A stretch of DNA of 55,450 nt from an uncultured Caldimonas sp. GTDB taxonomy: Bacteria; Pseudomonadota; Gammaproteobacteria; Burkholderiales; Burkholderiaceae. Positions within the stretch are counted from its first letter, which is position 1. Every line of letters begins with the position of its first letter. Below are positions 38,722 through 49,839 of this stretch, one piece after another. The notes under the pieces were generated by a model. The model did not search any database. It had not been told where the DNA came from and saw only the letters and a program-made list of their open reading frames with translations. Made by a program: the position numbers and the translations under genes. The DNA is taken from assembly GCF_946480305.1 (NCBI RefSeq), contig NZ_CAMLJQ010000024.1, forward strand, positions 1 to 55,450. The letters are read 5' to 3'.

Positions 38722-39801
38722 ATGAAGATCGCAGTTTTGCCGGGTGACGGCATTGGCACCGAAATCGTCGCGGAAGCCGTGAAGGTGCTGCGCGCGCTCG
38801 ATCTGCAGTTCGAGATGGAGGAGGCGCTGGTTGGGGGCGCGGCCTACGAAGGGCATGGGCACCCTCTGCCGGAATCGACGCTGAAGCTGGCGAAGGAGGC
38901 CGATGCGGTGCTGTTCGGCGCCGTCGGCGACTGGAAGTACGACAAGCTGGAGCGCGCGCTGCGACCGGAGCAGGCCATCCTGGGGCTGCGCAAGCACCTG
39001 GAGTTGTTCGCCAACTTCCGTCCTGCGATCTGCTATGAACAACTCACCCACGCATCGAGCCTGAAGCCCGAACTGGTGGCAGGCCTGGACATCCTCATCA
39101 TCCGCGAGTTGACCGGCGACATCTACTTCGGCCAGCCGCGTGGTCGCCGCACCGCACCCGATGGCGCGTTCGCCGGGCAGCCGGAAGCCTTCGACACGAT
39201 GCGCTACAGCCGGCCCGAGATCGAGCGCATCGCCCATGTGGCCTTCCAGGCGGCCCGCAAGCGCAACAAGAAGGTCACCAGCGTCGACAAGGCCAACGTG
39301 CTGGAGACCTTCCAGTTCTGGAAGGACGTGGTCACCGAAGTTCACGCGCAGTATCCCGACGTGGAGCTGGAGCACATGTACGTCGACAACGCGGCCATGC
39401 AGCTCGTGAAGGCACCGAAGAAGTTCGACGTGCTGTTCACCGGCAACATGTTCGGCGACATCCTCAGCGACGAAGCGGCCATGCTGACCGGATCCATCGG
39501 CATGCTGCCGTCGGCATCGCTGAACGCGCGGGGCCAGGGACTGTACGAACCCAGTCACGGCTCGGCGCCCGACATCGCCGGCAAAGGCATCGCCAATCCG
39601 CTGGCCACCATCCTGAGTGCTGCGATGATGCTGCGCTTCAGTCTGGATCAGGAAGAGGCGGCCGGCCGCATCGAAGCAGCCGTGAAAAGCGTACTGGCGC
39701 AAAGCCTGCGCACCGCCGATATTTACAGCGAAGGAACGACCAAGGTCGGCACGAAGGAGATGGGCGACGCCGTGGTCGCCCGCCTGAAAGCACAAGGCTG
39801 A
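38722..39801 (+). CDS. leuB: 3-isopropylmalate dehydrogenase
   Basis: A 359-residue NAD-dependent enzyme (E. coli 363) oxidising 3-isopropylmalate to the precursor of 2-ketoisocaproate. It begins [20 protein letters not shown]. Substrate and metal-site motifs are [36 protein letters not shown] and the NAD-binding [26 protein letters not shown] before ATG 38722 supports this start over a longer in-frame extension. It completes leuCDB. Confidence 0.96.
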   Translation: MKIAVLPGDGIGTEIVAEAVKVLRALDLQFEMEEALVGGAAYEGHGHPLPESTLKLAKEADAVLFGAVGDWKYDKLERALRPEQAILGLRKHLELFANFRPAICYEQLTHASSLKPELVAGLDILIIRELTGDIYFGQPRGRRTAPDGAFAGQPEAFDTMRYSRPEIERIAHVAFQAARKRNKKVTSVDKANVLETFQFWKDVVTEVHAQYPDVELEHMYVDNAAMQLVKAPKKFDVLFTGNMFGDILSDEAAMLTGSIGMLPSASLNARGQGLYEPSHGSAPDIAGKGIANPLATILSAAMMLRFSLDQEEAAGRIEAAVKSVLAQSLRTADIYSEGTTKVGTKEMGDAVVARLKAQG

Positions 39802-39900
39802 TTCCAGACACGAGCGGGATTCGGCCCCGCGGACCGCAAGCCGGCGTGCCAGGAGGTGGCGCCCGGCTCCAAGAGCAAGACTGATACAGGATCAAGAGAA

Positions 39901-41034
39901 ATGGCTACGACTTTGGTTGGACTGGTGGGCTGGCGCGGCATGGTCGGCTCGGTGCTGATGGATCGCATGCAGCAGGAGAACGACTTCGCGCTGATCGAAC
40001 CGATGTTCTTCAGCACCAGCAATGCAGGCGGCGCGGCGCCGTCGATGGCGAAGAACGAAACCACACTGAAGGATGCGTTCGACATCGATGCGCTGAAGCG
40101 CTGCGACATCGTCATCACCGCTCAGGGCGGCGACTACACCACCGAGGTCTTCCCGAAGCTGCGCGCTGCCGGGTGGAAGGGGCACTGGATCGACGCGGCT
40201 TCGACGCTGCGCATGAAGGACGATGCGGTCATCATCCTCGACCCTGTCAACCTGCCGGTGATCAAGAACGCGCTGGCGCAGGGCGGCCGCAACTGGGTCG
40301 GCGGCAACTGCACGGTGAGTTGCATGCTGATGGGTGTCGGGGCGCTGTACAAGGCGGGTCTCGTCGAATGGATGAGCACGATGACCTACCAGGCCGCCTC
40401 CGGCGGCGGTGCCCAGCACATGCGTGAATTGCTGACGCAGTTCGGCACGCTGAACGCCGAGGTCAAGGCCTTGCTCGACGACCCCAAGAGCGCCATCCTC
40501 GAAATCGACCGCAAGATCATCGGCAAGCAGCGGGCACTGTCGGCCGAGGAAACCGCGAATTTCGGCGTGCCGCTCGGCGGCTCGCTGATCCCCTGGATCG
40601 ACAAGGACCTGGGCAATGGCACGAGCCGCGAGGAATGGAAGGGCGGGGCCGAGACCAACAAGATCCTCGGCATCGGACCGGGCTTCACCTCGCCGGCAAT
40701 TCCGGTCGACGGCTTCTGCGTGCGGATCGGTGCCATGCGCTGCCACAGCCAGGCGCTGACCTTCAAGCTCAAGAAGGATGTGCCGCTGGCCGATATCGAG
40801 GCGCTGATCGCGAACGACAACGCCTGGGTCAAGGTGGTGCCGAACAACCGCGAGGCGACCGTCCGTGACCTGACGCCCGTGGCGGTGACCGGCACGCTGA
40901 CCATCCCGGTGGGGCGCCTGCGCAAGATGGCAATGGGGCCCGAGTACCTCGGCGCTTTCACGATCGGCGACCAACTGCTGTGGGGCGCGGCCGAGCCCTT
41001 GCGCCGCATGCTCCGCATCCTGCTCGACGCATAA
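39901..41034 (+). CDS. asd: aspartate-semialdehyde dehydrogenase
   Basis: A 377-residue NADPH-dependent enzyme of the long Gram-negative type (E. coli 367) making aspartate semialdehyde for lysine/diaminopimelate, threonine and methionine. It has the N-terminal loop [18 protein letters not shown], the catalytic cysteine in [16 protein letters not shown], and the base in [13 protein letters not shown]. It is 99 bases after leuB. A long inverted repeat follows its stop. Confidence 0.96.
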   Translation: MATTLVGLVGWRGMVGSVLMDRMQQENDFALIEPMFFSTSNAGGAAPSMAKNETTLKDAFDIDALKRCDIVITAQGGDYTTEVFPKLRAAGWKGHWIDAASTLRMKDDAVIILDPVNLPVIKNALAQGGRNWVGGNCTVSCMLMGVGALYKAGLVEWMSTMTYQAASGGGAQHMRELLTQFGTLNAEVKALLDDPKSAILEIDRKIIGKQRALSAEETANFGVPLGGSLIPWIDKDLGNGTSREEWKGGAETNKILGIGPGFTSPAIPVDGFCVRIGAMRCHSQALTFKLKKDVPLADIEALIANDNAWVKVVPNNREATVRDLTPVAVTGTLTIPVGRLRKMAMGPEYLGAFTIGDQLLWGAAEPLRRMLRILLDA

Positions 41035-41050
41035 ACCGCGTGGCTCTGGC

Positions 41051-41102
41051 ATGAGGGCGTTGTGGACAGGCGACAGATCACTGCCTGTTACAACGCCCTC
41101 AT
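41051..41102. repeat. long inverted repeat between asd and fimV
   Basis: ATGAGGGCGTTGT (41051-41063) is the perfect reverse complement of ACAACGCCCTCAT (41090-41102). Inside it ACAGGC (41066-41071) pairs with GCCTGT (41083-41088), so the RNA would form a 19-bp hairpin with a small bulge. No T run follows, so it is not a standard terminator. It may still stop or stabilise the asd mRNA 3' end. Confidence 0.75.
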
Positions 41103-41132
41103 TCGCAAAGGAATGTCAGTAATTGCATGAGC

Positions 41133-41161
41133 TTGTCAGGCTATCTGCTTGATGTTATTGT
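41133..41161 (+). promoter_or_regulatory. fimV: predicted sigma-70 promoter of fimV
   Basis: TTGTCA (41133-41138), a 17-base spacer and TATTGT (41156-41161). Transcription would begin near 41168. A hairpin AATTCCC-GCC-GGGAATT (41171-41187) then lies at the very start of the leader and could be an operator or RNA element. Confidence 0.55.
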
Positions 41162-41253
41162 GATTTCTGCAATTCCCGCCGGGAATTTCGTGAACTATCC
41201 TCCTCAGAATGAAGGCCTCGCTGGGTGGGCCGCTTGATCGATTGGGAGACGCC

Positions 41254-43905
41254 TTGAAACGAAACACACGATCCGTAGGGCGTTTCGCTCTGTCAGGAGT
41301 GGCTGCCGCTGCCATGTACTTGGCCGCGGGCAACGCTGCAGCACTAGGGCTAGGACGTCTGACGGTGCAGTCCGCCCTGGGTGAGAACCTGCGCGCAGAA
41401 ATCGACGTCACGAGCCTGACACCGGAGGAGGAAGCGAACTTCCGCGCTCGCGTGGCGGCCCCCGATGCCTACCGGGCAGCGGGCGTCGAGTACAGCGGCG
41501 TGCTTCCCGGCACCCAGGTCACCCTCGAGCGGCGTGCAGACGGGCGCCCGTACCTGCGCATCCGCAGCGACCGCGTCGTCCAGGAGCCGTTTGTCGACGT
41601 CATCCTCGAGCTTTCATGGGCATCGGGCCGGCTCGTGCGCGAATACACGCTGCTGCTCGATCCTCCGGTCACGCGCCAAGCCGCTGCGCCGACGCCCCCC
41701 GCGATGTCGCAGCCGACGCCCAGCGCTCCGGCAGCCCGGGCTCCCGCCCCGGCCCCCGCGCCTTCGGCCGCGCCCGCTCCCTCGCGTCCCGCCACCGCGG
41801 CTGCCCCAGCGCCTGCGACCGCGGCAGAGCGTCGTCCGGTTGCCCGCACTGAGTCGGCACCCTCTGGCGCGTCCGAGGTCGATGAGTACACCGTGCGGCG
41901 TGGTGACACGCTCTATGGGATCGCTGGGCGCGTGCAACGGTCGGGAGTCTCCCTCGACCAGATGCTCGTGTCTCTCTATCGTGCCAACCCGCAAGCCTTC
42001 ATTGGCGAGAACATGAACCGGCTGAAGTCGGGCGCGGTGCTGAGTGTGCCGGGCGCCGAGCAGGCTCAATCGGTTTCGCAAAGCGAGGCACGGCAGTTCA
42101 TCCAAGCCCAAAGCGCCGACTTCGCGGCCTATCGCCAACGACTCGCAGGGGCGGTGCCCGAGGCGGGCACCAGCGAGCCGAGCCGGCAGGCCTCCGGCAA
42201 GGTCGAGGCTGCGGTCGAAGACCGCAAGGCTGCCGCGGCTCCCTCGCCAGACAAACTGACCCTGAGCAAGGGCGGTGTGGCGGCCAAGGGGCCGACGCCG
42301 GAAGAGCGCATCGCGAAAGAGCGTGAACGTCGTGAGGCGGATACGCGAGTGGCGGAGTTGTCGCGCAATCTGGACGATCTGAAAAAGATTGCGCCGGCTG
42401 CAAGTGCCCCTGCCGCGGCCCCTGCACCTGCACCGAAGACCGCCGCGCCGAGCGTACAAGTCCCTGTCGTGCCGCCAGTGACGCCCCCGCCTGCACCGGC
42501 CCCCGTGGCGCCGGCGCCGGTCGAACCGCCTGCCGTGGCCTCTGCTCCCGCGGCGCCAGCCGCTCCCAGCGTCGCCGAAGCTGCATCGGCGGCCGCGTCT
42601 GCCCCCGAAACCATGGCTGCCGCCAGCGAGGCCGCGTCCGCGCCTGCTGCAGCGCCGAAGCCGAAACCCAGGCCGAAGCCCCCCGTGGTGGCCAAGGAAG
42701 AGCCGGGCATCGTCGACCAGTTGCTCGACAACCCGATCGTGCTGCCTGCGGCGGGTGGCCTGATTGCACTGCTGCTCGGTTTCGGCTTCTACCGCCTGCG
42801 CTCGAAGTCCAAGAAGGACAGCGGCGAAACCTCGTTCCTTGAAAGCCGCCTGCAGCCAGACTCGTTCTTCGGGGCCAGCGGCGGCCAGCGCATCGACACC
42901 AAGGACGCATCCGGCGCGCCGTCGTCACTGAGCTACTCGTTGAGCCAACTGGACGCCATCGGCGATGTCGATCCGGTCGCCGAAGCCGACGTGTACCTGG
43001 CCTACGGCCGTGACCTCCAGGCGGAGGAGATCCTGAAGGAGGCGATGCGCGCGAATCCGGACCGGCTCGCCATCCGCACCAAGCTGCTGGAGGTGTATGC
43101 CAAGCGCCGCGACACCAAGGGCTTCGAACTGCTGGCCACCCAGCTGTACGGCTTGACCGGTGGAGAAGGCGAAGACTGGGCGAAGGCGCAGGAGCTCGGC
43201 CGGCAGATCGACCCCGACAACGCGCTGTACCAGCCGGGTGGTGCTCCCGCCGAAGCGAAGGTGGCAGAAGGCCGCGCCGAGCCGTTGGGCGCGAGCACGA
43301 TGCCGCAGTCGATCATGCCGACGCCTTCCAAGTTCGAGGATCCCGCTGACGCCGGCATCGACCTCGATCTCGACCTTCCGCTGAGCGACACGCCTGCGCC
43401 GGCCCCGATGGACCCGGACGTGACGAAGCCGTTCACGGCACCTCCCGCGGCTGAATTGCCCGAGCTGGACGCGCTCGACTTCTCGGCTCCCGAGCCTGCG
43501 CCGACACCGGCGCCGGCCGTGGCTTCGGCCGGCGTGCAGGATCTCGACATGTCGTTCGAGTTGCCCGAGGTGGCCGCTCCGACGCCAGCTCCCGCTCCGG
43601 CCCCCGCAGGCAGCGGCATGGAATTCGATCTCGGCGGCATCTCGCTCGATCTCGACGGCGTCAAGGAAGCGGCGCTGAACTTCGATTCCCCGCGCAGCCA
43701 GCCCGGTGCCCTCGACGACCTGGAGGGGTTGGATCTGGCCGGCGCGGACGCCGGCGACCCGCTCGCTCGCAAGCTTGAACTCGCCGAGGAATTCCGGCAG
43801 ATCGGCGATCGCGAAGGCGCACGGGAGCTGCTGCAGGAAGTGGTCACGAAGTCGAGCGGCGCGCTGAAGGCCAAGGCGCAAACCATGCTGGCCGAACTGG
43901 TCTGA
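41254..43905 (+). CDS. fimV: FimV/HubP family polar-organising protein
   Basis: An 883-residue envelope protein of the FimV family, which organises the cell pole and type IV pili. Signal peptide ends near GNAAA (residue 31). The conserved periplasmic domain starts [18 protein letters not shown], and a LysM peptidoglycan-binding domain is at about 209-265 ([17 protein letters not shown]). Long Pro/Ala-rich linkers lead to a transmembrane helix near 492-510, then acidic cytoplasmic TPR-like segments ([20 protein letters not shown]) and the C-terminal FimV motif [22 protein letters not shown] 41254 is preferred because GGGAG precedes it; ATG 41209 is in frame but lacks a ribosome site. Confidence 0.93.
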   Translation: MKRNTRSVGRFALSGVAAAAMYLAAGNAAALGLGRLTVQSALGENLRAEIDVTSLTPEEEANFRARVAAPDAYRAAGVEYSGVLPGTQVTLERRADGRPYLRIRSDRVVQEPFVDVILELSWASGRLVREYTLLLDPPVTRQAAAPTPPAMSQPTPSAPAARAPAPAPAPSAAPAPSRPATAAAPAPATAAERRPVARTESAPSGASEVDEYTVRRGDTLYGIAGRVQRSGVSLDQMLVSLYRANPQAFIGENMNRLKSGAVLSVPGAEQAQSVSQSEARQFIQAQSADFAAYRQRLAGAVPEAGTSEPSRQASGKVEAAVEDRKAAAAPSPDKLTLSKGGVAAKGPTPEERIAKERERREADTRVAELSRNLDDLKKIAPAASAPAAAPAPAPKTAAPSVQVPVVPPVTPPPAPAPVAPAPVEPPAVASAPAAPAAPSVAEAASAAASAPETMAAASEAASAPAAAPKPKPRPKPPVVAKEEPGIVDQLLDNPIVLPAAGGLIALLLGFGFYRLRSKSKKDSGETSFLESRLQPDSFFGASGGQRIDTKDASGAPSSLSYSLSQLDAIGDVDPVAEADVYLAYGRDLQAEEILKEAMRANPDRLAIRTKLLEVYAKRRDTKGFELLATQLYGLTGGEGEDWAKAQELGRQIDPDNALYQPGGAPAEAKVAEGRAEPLGASTMPQSIMPTPSKFEDPADAGIDLDLDLPLSDTPAPAPMDPDVTKPFTAPPAAELPELDALDFSAPEPAPTPAPAVASAGVQDLDMSFELPEVAAPTPAPAPAPAGSGMEFDLGGISLDLDGVKEAALNFDSPRSQPGALDDLEGLDLAGADAGDPLARKLELAEEFRQIGDREGARELLQEVVTKSSGALKAKAQTMLAELV

Positions 43906-43939
43906 TCGACCGGGTACCGATGCCGAGGCCTGCATCACG

Positions 43940-44722
43940 TTGAGGATCGCGCTCGGCATCACCTATCGCGGCACCGCGTACAACGGCTGGCAAAGCCAGC
44001 CGGGCGGGAAGACCGTGCAGGACCATCTCGAGCACGCCCTGAGCCGCTTTGCCGGCCAGGGCGTTCGCACGATCTGTGCAGGACGCACGGATACCGGCGT
44101 CCATGGCCTGAACCAGGTCGTGCACTTCGATACCGAGCTCGCGCGCGACGATTTCTCGTGGGTGCGCGGGCCCAACAGCTTTCTTCCCCCCGATATCGCG
44201 GTGCAATGGTGCAGGGTCGTGCCGGAGCACTTTCATGCTCGCAACAGCGCACTGGGCCGACGCTACGCCTACATCCTGCGCGAGTCTCCGGTGCGGCCGG
44301 CCCTGGAGAGCGGGTTCGCGGGATGGGTGTTCCGCCCGCTCGACGGCGATGCAATGCGGAAGGCAGCGGCGTTGCTGGTCGGCGAACATGACTTTTCCGC
44401 GTTCCGCTCGTCGGAATGCCAGGCCAAGTCACCGGTCAAGATCTTGCGCGAGATCGGCATTGTCCGTCAGGGCGCATACTGGCGGTTCGAGTTTGAGGCG
44501 AGCGCCTTCCTGCACCACATGGTGCGCAACCTGATGGGTTGCCTGGTGGCGGTTGGGGCCGGCCACCAGCCGGTGGAATGGGTGGCACGGGTCTTGGCCG
44601 GGCGCGACCGGCGGCTGGCGGCTCCCACGTTCTCACCGGACGGCCTCTACTTTCTCGGGCCCCGGTACGACCCGGCGTTCGGGTTGACCGAAAGCAACGC
44701 CGCCTTCGACTGGCTGCCCTGA
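43940..44722 (+). CDS. truA: tRNA pseudouridine38-40 synthase
   Basis: A 260-residue enzyme forming pseudouridine at positions 38-40 of the tRNA anticodon arm. The catalytic aspartate lies in [18 protein letters not shown] near residue 52. Other family segments are [30 protein letters not shown] and [17 protein letters not shown]. The start appears to be TTG 43940, giving [17 protein letters not shown] directly. It lies 34 bases after fimV and 11 bases before trpF; fimV-truA-trpF order is conserved in Burkholderiales. Confidence 0.95.
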   Translation: MRIALGITYRGTAYNGWQSQPGGKTVQDHLEHALSRFAGQGVRTICAGRTDTGVHGLNQVVHFDTELARDDFSWVRGPNSFLPPDIAVQWCRVVPEHFHARNSALGRRYAYILRESPVRPALESGFAGWVFRPLDGDAMRKAAALLVGEHDFSAFRSSECQAKSPVKILREIGIVRQGAYWRFEFEASAFLHHMVRNLMGCLVAVGAGHQPVEWVARVLAGRDRRLAAPTFSPDGLYFLGPRYDPAFGLTESNAAFDWLP

Positions 44723-44733
44723 CACCCCTCAAC

Positions 44734-45381
44734 ATGCTGCAACGCACACGTATCAAGATCTGCGGGCTGACCCGCGAAGCCGATCTCGACGCTGCGATCG
44801 AGGCGGGAGCCGACGCCGTTGGCTTCGTGCTCTACCCGGGCAGCCCCCGCTTCGTCAGCGTGGAGCGGGCGGCGGCGCTGGCAGAGCGTCTTCCCCCCTT
44901 CGTCACGCCGGTGGGCCTGTTCGTGAACGCATCGCCGCAGGAGGTCGCCCGGGCATGTGCGCTCGTCCCTCACATGCTGCTGCAATTCCATGGCGACGAG
45001 ACGCCGGAACACTGTGCGGTACCCCGCCGGGCCTACATCCGTGCTGCCCGGATGGGGGCCGGCTTCGATTTGCTACACTTTGCCGCTCAGTTCGCCACCG
45101 CTTCGGCGCTCCTGCTGGATGCACACGTTGAAGGCTATGGTGGCGGAGGAAAGGTCTTCGATTGGTCACTCATTCCACCAAGCGTTCCCCGTCCAGTCGT
45201 TTTGTCTGGTGGGTTAACGCCTGCAAACGTGACCGATGGGATTCTTCAGGTACGGCCGTGGGCCGTTGATGTGAGTTCCGGCGTCGAAAGCGCGAAGGGC
45301 ATCAAGGATGCCGACGCGATCCGCCGGTTCTGTGAAGCCGTTCGCGAGGCCGATGCACGCATCGCGGACGCTGGAGCTTGA
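44734..45381 (+). CDS. trpF: phosphoribosylanthranilate isomerase
   Basis: A 215-residue TIM barrel catalysing the Amadori rearrangement of phosphoribosylanthranilate in tryptophan synthesis. The catalytic cysteine is in [15 protein letters not shown] near residue 10 and the acid in [18 protein letters not shown]. The phosphate site is [10 protein letters not shown] plus [15 protein letters not shown]. The start is 11 bases after truA. The last codons overlap a possible TTG start of trpB. Confidence 0.96.
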   Translation: MLQRTRIKICGLTREADLDAAIEAGADAVGFVLYPGSPRFVSVERAAALAERLPPFVTPVGLFVNASPQEVARACALVPHMLLQFHGDETPEHCAVPRRAYIRAARMGAGFDLLHFAAQFATASALLLDAHVEGYGGGGKVFDWSLIPPSVPRPVVLSGGLTPANVTDGILQVRPWAVDVSSGVESAKGIKDADAIRRFCEAVREADARIADAGA

Positions 45382-45407
45382 AAAGCACCACCTTCTCACC
45401 TGAAGCC

Positions 45408-46637
45408 ATGATCAATTACCAGCAACCCGACGCCCGGGGTCATTTCGGGCCCTACGGCGGCTCTTTCGTCGCCGAAACCCTGGTCCACGCGCTCGACGAA
45501 CTGAGCGCCACGTACGAGAAGTACCGCAACGACCCGGAATTCCTCGCGGAATTCCGCAACGAACTCGCTCACTACGTGGGCCGGCCCAGCCCGGTGTATC
45601 ACGCAGCGCGCATGAGCCGCGAGATGGGCGGCGCGCAGATCTACCTGAAGCGCGAAGACCTGAACCATACCGGCGCGCACAAGGTGAACAACACCATCGG
45701 CCAGGCCTTGCTGGCTCGTCGGATGGGCAAGCCGCGCGTCATCGCGGAGACGGGTGCCGGCCAGCACGGCGTCGCGACGGCGACGATCTGTGCCCGCTAT
45801 GGCCTGGAGTGCGTCGTCTACATGGGCAGCGAAGACGTGAAACGCCAGTCGCCGAACGTCTACCGCATGCACCTGCTGGGTGCGAAGGTCGTGCCGGTCG
45901 AAAGTGGCTCCAAGACCCTGAAGGACGCGCTGAACGAGGCATTGCGCGACTGGGTCACCAACGTCGAGAACACCTTCTACATCATCGGCACCGTCGCGGG
46001 CCCGCACCCGTACCCGATGATGGTGCGCGACTTCCAGAGCGTGATCGGCGAGGAGTGCCTGAAGCAGATGCCTGAAATGACCGGCCGTCAGCCGGATGCG
46101 GTGGTGGCGTGCGTGGGCGGTGGCAGCAATGCGATGGGCATCTTCTACCCGTACATCGAGCACGAAGGCACGCGCCTGATCGGCGTGGAGGCGGCCGGGC
46201 AGGGGTTGGAGACCGGCAGGCACGCCGCCTCGCTGAGCGCCGGCTCCCCGGGCGTGCTGCACGGCAACCGCACCTATCTGCTGCAGGACGACAACGGCCA
46301 GATCATCGAGACCCACTCCGTGTCGGCCGGTCTCGACTACCCCGGTGTGGGCCCCGAGCATGCGCACCTGAAGGACATCGGGCGTGCCGAGTACGTCGGC
46401 ATCACCGACGACGAGGCGCTGCATGCGTTCCACTACCTGTGCCGTACCGAGGGCATCATCCCGGCGCTCGAATCGAGCCACGCGGTGGCCTACGCGATGA
46501 AGCTCGCGAAAACCATGCGGCCCGACCAGTCCATCCTGGTGTGCCTCTCCGGCCGTGGCGACAAGGACATCGGCACGGTGGCAACCCTCACCGGTGCCAA
46601 CCTGCCCGACGTGCAACTGCCGGGGGCGACGCAATGA
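45408..46637 (+). CDS. trpB: tryptophan synthase beta chain
   Basis: A 409-residue PLP enzyme (E. coli 397) joining indole and serine. The PLP lysine is in [16 protein letters not shown], the phosphate-binding loop is [12 protein letters not shown], and [17 protein letters not shown] is conserved. The start ATG 45408 gives the family N-terminus [24 protein letters not shown] at 45378 overlapping the trpF stop is in frame and would add ten residues; its GGAG is only one base away, too close for efficient use. The stop overlaps trpA (ATGA). Confidence 0.95.
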   Translation: MINYQQPDARGHFGPYGGSFVAETLVHALDELSATYEKYRNDPEFLAEFRNELAHYVGRPSPVYHAARMSREMGGAQIYLKREDLNHTGAHKVNNTIGQALLARRMGKPRVIAETGAGQHGVATATICARYGLECVVYMGSEDVKRQSPNVYRMHLLGAKVVPVESGSKTLKDALNEALRDWVTNVENTFYIIGTVAGPHPYPMMVRDFQSVIGEECLKQMPEMTGRQPDAVVACVGGGSNAMGIFYPYIEHEGTRLIGVEAAGQGLETGRHAASLSAGSPGVLHGNRTYLLQDDNGQIIETHSVSAGLDYPGVGPEHAHLKDIGRAEYVGITDDEALHAFHYLCRTEGIIPALESSHAVAYAMKLAKTMRPDQSILVCLSGRGDKDIGTVATLTGANLPDVQLPGATQ

Positions 46638-47458
46638 GCCGTATCCGGCAGACGTTTGCCCGCCTGCAGCAAACCGGCCGCAAGGCCTTGATCCCGTATG
46701 TCACCGCGGGCGACCCGTACCCGCAAGCCACAGTCGAGTTGATGCTCGCGCTGGCGCGTAACGGGGCCGACGTGATCGAGTTGGGTGTTCCATTCTCGGA
46801 CCCGATGGCGGACGGCCCGGTGATCCAGAAGGCGTCCGAGCGTGCACTGGCCAAAGGCATCGGGATGGCGCAGGTGCTGGGCTATGTCCGCGAGTTCCGC
46901 GCCAAGGATGACAGCACGCCCGTCGTGCTGATGGGTTACGCGAATCCGATCGAGCGTTTTGACCAGCGCCACGGCCCCGGCGCATTTGTCACCGCGGCGA
47001 AGGCCGCCGGTGTCGATGGCGTGCTCGTGGTCGACTACCCGCCCGAAGAGTGCGAGAGTTTCGCCGCGACATTGGGTGAGCACGGCCTCGACCCGATCTT
47101 CCTGCTCGCCCCGACGTCCACGGAGCAACGCATGAAGGAAGTGGGCCGCGTCGCCAGCGGTTATGTCTACTATGTCTCGCTCAAGGGTGTGACCGGAGCC
47201 GGTCACCTGGACACGCGTGCCGTGGCCGAAATGGTGCCGCGCATCAAGTCGCACGTGAAGGTGCCCGTCGGCGTCGGTTTCGGCATCCGCGATGCGGAAA
47301 GCGCCAAGGCGGTGGCTGCGGTGTCCGATGCCGTCGTCATCGGCTCGCGCCTGGTGCAATTGCTCGAAGAACAGCCGTGTGAGAACGTGGCTGCAACCGG
47401 GGGGCGGTTCATCGCGGAAATCCGCGCCGCCCTCGACACACTCTCAACAAGGAGTTGA
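46634..47458 (+). CDS. trpA: tryptophan synthase alpha chain
   Basis: A 274-residue TIM barrel (E. coli 268) that cleaves indole-3-glycerol phosphate and channels indole to TrpB. Catalytic Glu and Asp lie in [20 protein letters not shown]. The phosphate loop is [12 protein letters not shown] and the mobile loop [12 protein letters not shown]. Its ATG overlaps the trpB stop by four bases. accD starts three bases after its stop, with AAGGAG within the trpA end. Confidence 0.97.
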   Translation: MSRIRQTFARLQQTGRKALIPYVTAGDPYPQATVELMLALARNGADVIELGVPFSDPMADGPVIQKASERALAKGIGMAQVLGYVREFRAKDDSTPVVLMGYANPIERFDQRHGPGAFVTAAKAAGVDGVLVVDYPPEECESFAATLGEHGLDPIFLLAPTSTEQRMKEVGRVASGYVYYVSLKGVTGAGHLDTRAVAEMVPRIKSHVKVPVGVGFGIRDAESAKAVAAVSDAVVIGSRLVQLLEEQPCENVAATGGRFIAEIRAALDTLSTRS

Positions 47459-47461
47459 CGC

Positions 47462-48334
47462 ATGAGTTGGCTTGAAAAACTGCTGCCTCCCAAGATCCAG
47501 CAGACCGATCCGGCCGAACGGCGTTCGGTGCCCGAAGGCCTGTGGATCAAGTGCCCGTCGTGCGAATCGGTGCTCTACAAGACCGACCTCGAGGAAAACG
47601 TCTACGTCTGCCCCAAGTGCTCGCACCACCACCGTGTCAGCGCGCGCGCCCGGCTCGACAAGTTCCTCGACGCGGAAGGGCGCTACGAGATCGGCCAGGA
47701 GGTCATTCCGGTCGACGCGCTGAAGTTCAAGGACAGCAAGAAGTACCCCGATCGCCTGAAAGACGCGCTGGAGACCACCGGCGAGACGGATGCGCTGGTC
47801 GTGATGGGCGGTGCGGTGCACAGCATTCCGGTCGTGGCGGCGTGCTTCGAGTTTGACTTCATGGGCGGCTCGATGGGCTCCGTGGTGGGTGAGCGCTTCG
47901 TGCGTGGCGTGGAAACAGCGGTCGAGCAGAAGACTCCGTTCATCTGCTTCACGGCCACCGGTGGCGCCCGCATGCAGGAGGGCTTGCTCAGCCTGATGCA
48001 GATGGCCAAGACCAACGCCGCGTTGACGCACCTCGCGAAGGCGAAACTGCCCTACATCAGCGTGCTCACCGACCCGACGATGGGTGGCGTGTCCGCCAGC
48101 TTTGCCTTCATGGGCGACGTCGTCATGGCCGAGCCCAAGGCCCTGATCGGCTTTGCCGGCCCTCGCGTGATCGAGAACACCGTGCGCGAAAAGCTGCCCG
48201 AAGGTTTTCAGCGCTCGGAGTTCCTGCTGCAGAAGGGCGCGCTCGACATGATCGTCGACCGCCGCGAGCTTCGCCAGACGGTGGCGCGCGCGCTCGCCAT
48301 GCTGTTGCGCCAACCGGCCGATGCGGTCGCCTGA
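47462..48334 (+). CDS. accD: acetyl-CoA carboxylase carboxyltransferase subunit beta
   Basis: A 290-residue subunit (E. coli 304) transferring the carboxyl group from biotin to acetyl-CoA in fatty-acid synthesis. The zinc ribbon CPSC...CPKC is at about 31-53. The crotonase-fold core contains [29 protein letters not shown] and [18 protein letters not shown]. It follows trpA by three bases, and a clear terminator follows; trpFBA-accD is conserved in this order. Confidence 0.97.
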   Translation: MSWLEKLLPPKIQQTDPAERRSVPEGLWIKCPSCESVLYKTDLEENVYVCPKCSHHHRVSARARLDKFLDAEGRYEIGQEVIPVDALKFKDSKKYPDRLKDALETTGETDALVVMGGAVHSIPVVAACFEFDFMGGSMGSVVGERFVRGVETAVEQKTPFICFTATGGARMQEGLLSLMQMAKTNAALTHLAKAKLPYISVLTDPTMGGVSASFAFMGDVVMAEPKALIGFAGPRVIENTVREKLPEGFQRSEFLLQKGALDMIVDRRELRQTVARALAMLLRQPADAVA

Positions 48335-48357
48335 CGCGCCGAGCGGTTCATGAAAAA

Positions 48358-48386
48358 AAGGGCCGGCACAATGCCGGCCCTTGTCG
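48358..48386 (+). terminator. rho-independent terminator after accD
   Basis: An 11-bp stem AAGGGCCGGCA / TGCCGGCCCTT with loop CAA, preceded by an A run and followed by TTGTCGTTT, 24 bases after accD. Confidence 0.88.
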
Positions 48387-48429
48387 TTTCGGGCGGGCGA
48401 GACCCGCAGCATCTCACTACCATCTGGCC

Positions 48430-49773
48430 ATGCCTCTTCCGCACACCCCCCACCCGGCTTCGCTCGATGAGTGGCTTGCCCACTGCGAGCGCTTGCACCC
48501 GGCCACCATCGACCTGACCCTCGACCGCGTGCGCGCTGTCGCTGAGCGACTCACGCTGCGTTTCGAGTGCCCGGTATTCACGGTGGCCGGTACCAACGGC
48601 AAGGGGTCGACCTGCGCGATGCTGGAAGCGATCCTGTTGCAATCGGGCTACCGTGTGGGGGTCTACACGTCGCCGCATCTCGTGCACTTCGAGGAGCGTT
48701 GCCGGCTCAACGGCGAAGTGGTGCGGTCCGACGTGCTGCTGCCGCATTTCGAGGCGGTCGAGCAGGCACGCGGCGAAACCTCGCTCACGTACTTCGAGTT
48801 CACCACGCTCGCCATCCTGCGTCTGCTTGCGCACGAGGCGCTGGACGCCGTGGTGCTGGAGGTCGGTCTCGGTGGCCGGCTCGACGCCGTCAACGTCGTC
48901 GACGCCGATTGCGCGGTCATCACGAGCATCGATCTCGATCACATGGACTACCTGGGCCCCGATCGCGAATCGATCGGGCGCGAGAAGGCCGGCATCATGC
49001 GTGGCGGTCGACCGGTGGTCGTCAGCGATCCCGTGCCTCCCCAAAGCGTCGTGGATCAGGCGCAGGCGCTCGGCGCCGACTTGTGGCGCTTCGGGCACGA
49101 CTTCAACTATGCGGGTCAGCAAGGCGGCGCGGGCCACTGGCAGCAGTGGTCGTGGGCCGGCCGGAGCAAGCGATACACCGGGCTGGCGTATCCGGCGCTG
49201 CGAGGGGCGAACCAACTGTTGAACGCGTCCGGCGTGCTGGCCGCCCTCGAGGCGCTGCGCGACCGCCTCCCCGTCACCGCGCAGGCGGTGCGCAACGGGT
49301 TGGCGCTGGTCGAGTTGCCGGGCCGCTTTCAGATCGTGCCCGGGCAGCCCACGCTCGTGCTCGACGTGGCCCACAACCCGCATGCGGTGGCAACGCTCGC
49401 CCAGAACCTGGACCAGATGGGCTTCTACCCGCGTACTCACGCCGTGTTCGGGGCCATGGGCGACAAGGACTTTGGCGGGATCCTGCAACGCATGGCCCCG
49501 CTGGTCGATGCGTGGTACTTCACGGATCTCCCAACGCCCCGCGCCGCTGCTGCCGCCGACCTCCGGGAGCGCTGGAAGGATATTGCCGCCGCTGCCGGCA
49601 GCGTGGCGGCGAAGGCCGCGACAAGTTGCCACGCAAGCCCCATGCAAGCCTTGCATGCAGCCCTCGAGCAAGCGGACCCCGCTGATAGAATCCTCGTCTT
49701 CGGCTCGTTCTACACGGTAGGCGGCGTGCTGGAGCAAGGCGTTCCACGCCTTTCCGCCAAGCACGTCGGCTGA
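48430..49773 (+). CDS. folC: bifunctional folylpolyglutamate synthase / dihydrofolate synthase
   Basis: A 447-residue Mur-ligase-fold enzyme adding glutamate to dihydropteroate and tetrahydrofolates. The P-loop VAGTNGKGSTCAM is near residue 52. Further family features are YTSPHLVHFEERCRLNGE, the SIDLDHMDYLG loop, and LDVAHNPHAVATLA near residue 315 in the C-terminal domain. It is 95 bases after accD, past the terminator, and is followed after 66 bases by the SPOR protein gene, as in other Burkholderiales. Confidence 0.95.
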   Translation: MPLPHTPHPASLDEWLAHCERLHPATIDLTLDRVRAVAERLTLRFECPVFTVAGTNGKGSTCAMLEAILLQSGYRVGVYTSPHLVHFEERCRLNGEVVRSDVLLPHFEAVEQARGETSLTYFEFTTLAILRLLAHEALDAVVLEVGLGGRLDAVNVVDADCAVITSIDLDHMDYLGPDRESIGREKAGIMRGGRPVVVSDPVPPQSVVDQAQALGADLWRFGHDFNYAGQQGGAGHWQQWSWAGRSKRYTGLAYPALRGANQLLNASGVLAALEALRDRLPVTAQAVRNGLALVELPGRFQIVPGQPTLVLDVAHNPHAVATLAQNLDQMGFYPRTHAVFGAMGDKDFGGILQRMAPLVDAWYFTDLPTPRAAAAADLRERWKDIAAAAGSVAAKAATSCHASPMQALHAALEQADPADRILVFGSFYTVGGVLEQGVPRLSAKHVG

Positions 49774-49839
49774 TAGCCCTCTTCGGAGCGTGCGACGCGC
49801 CTCTCGCTCTCACTGCCGCAGTTTCCACTTCTTCGACGC

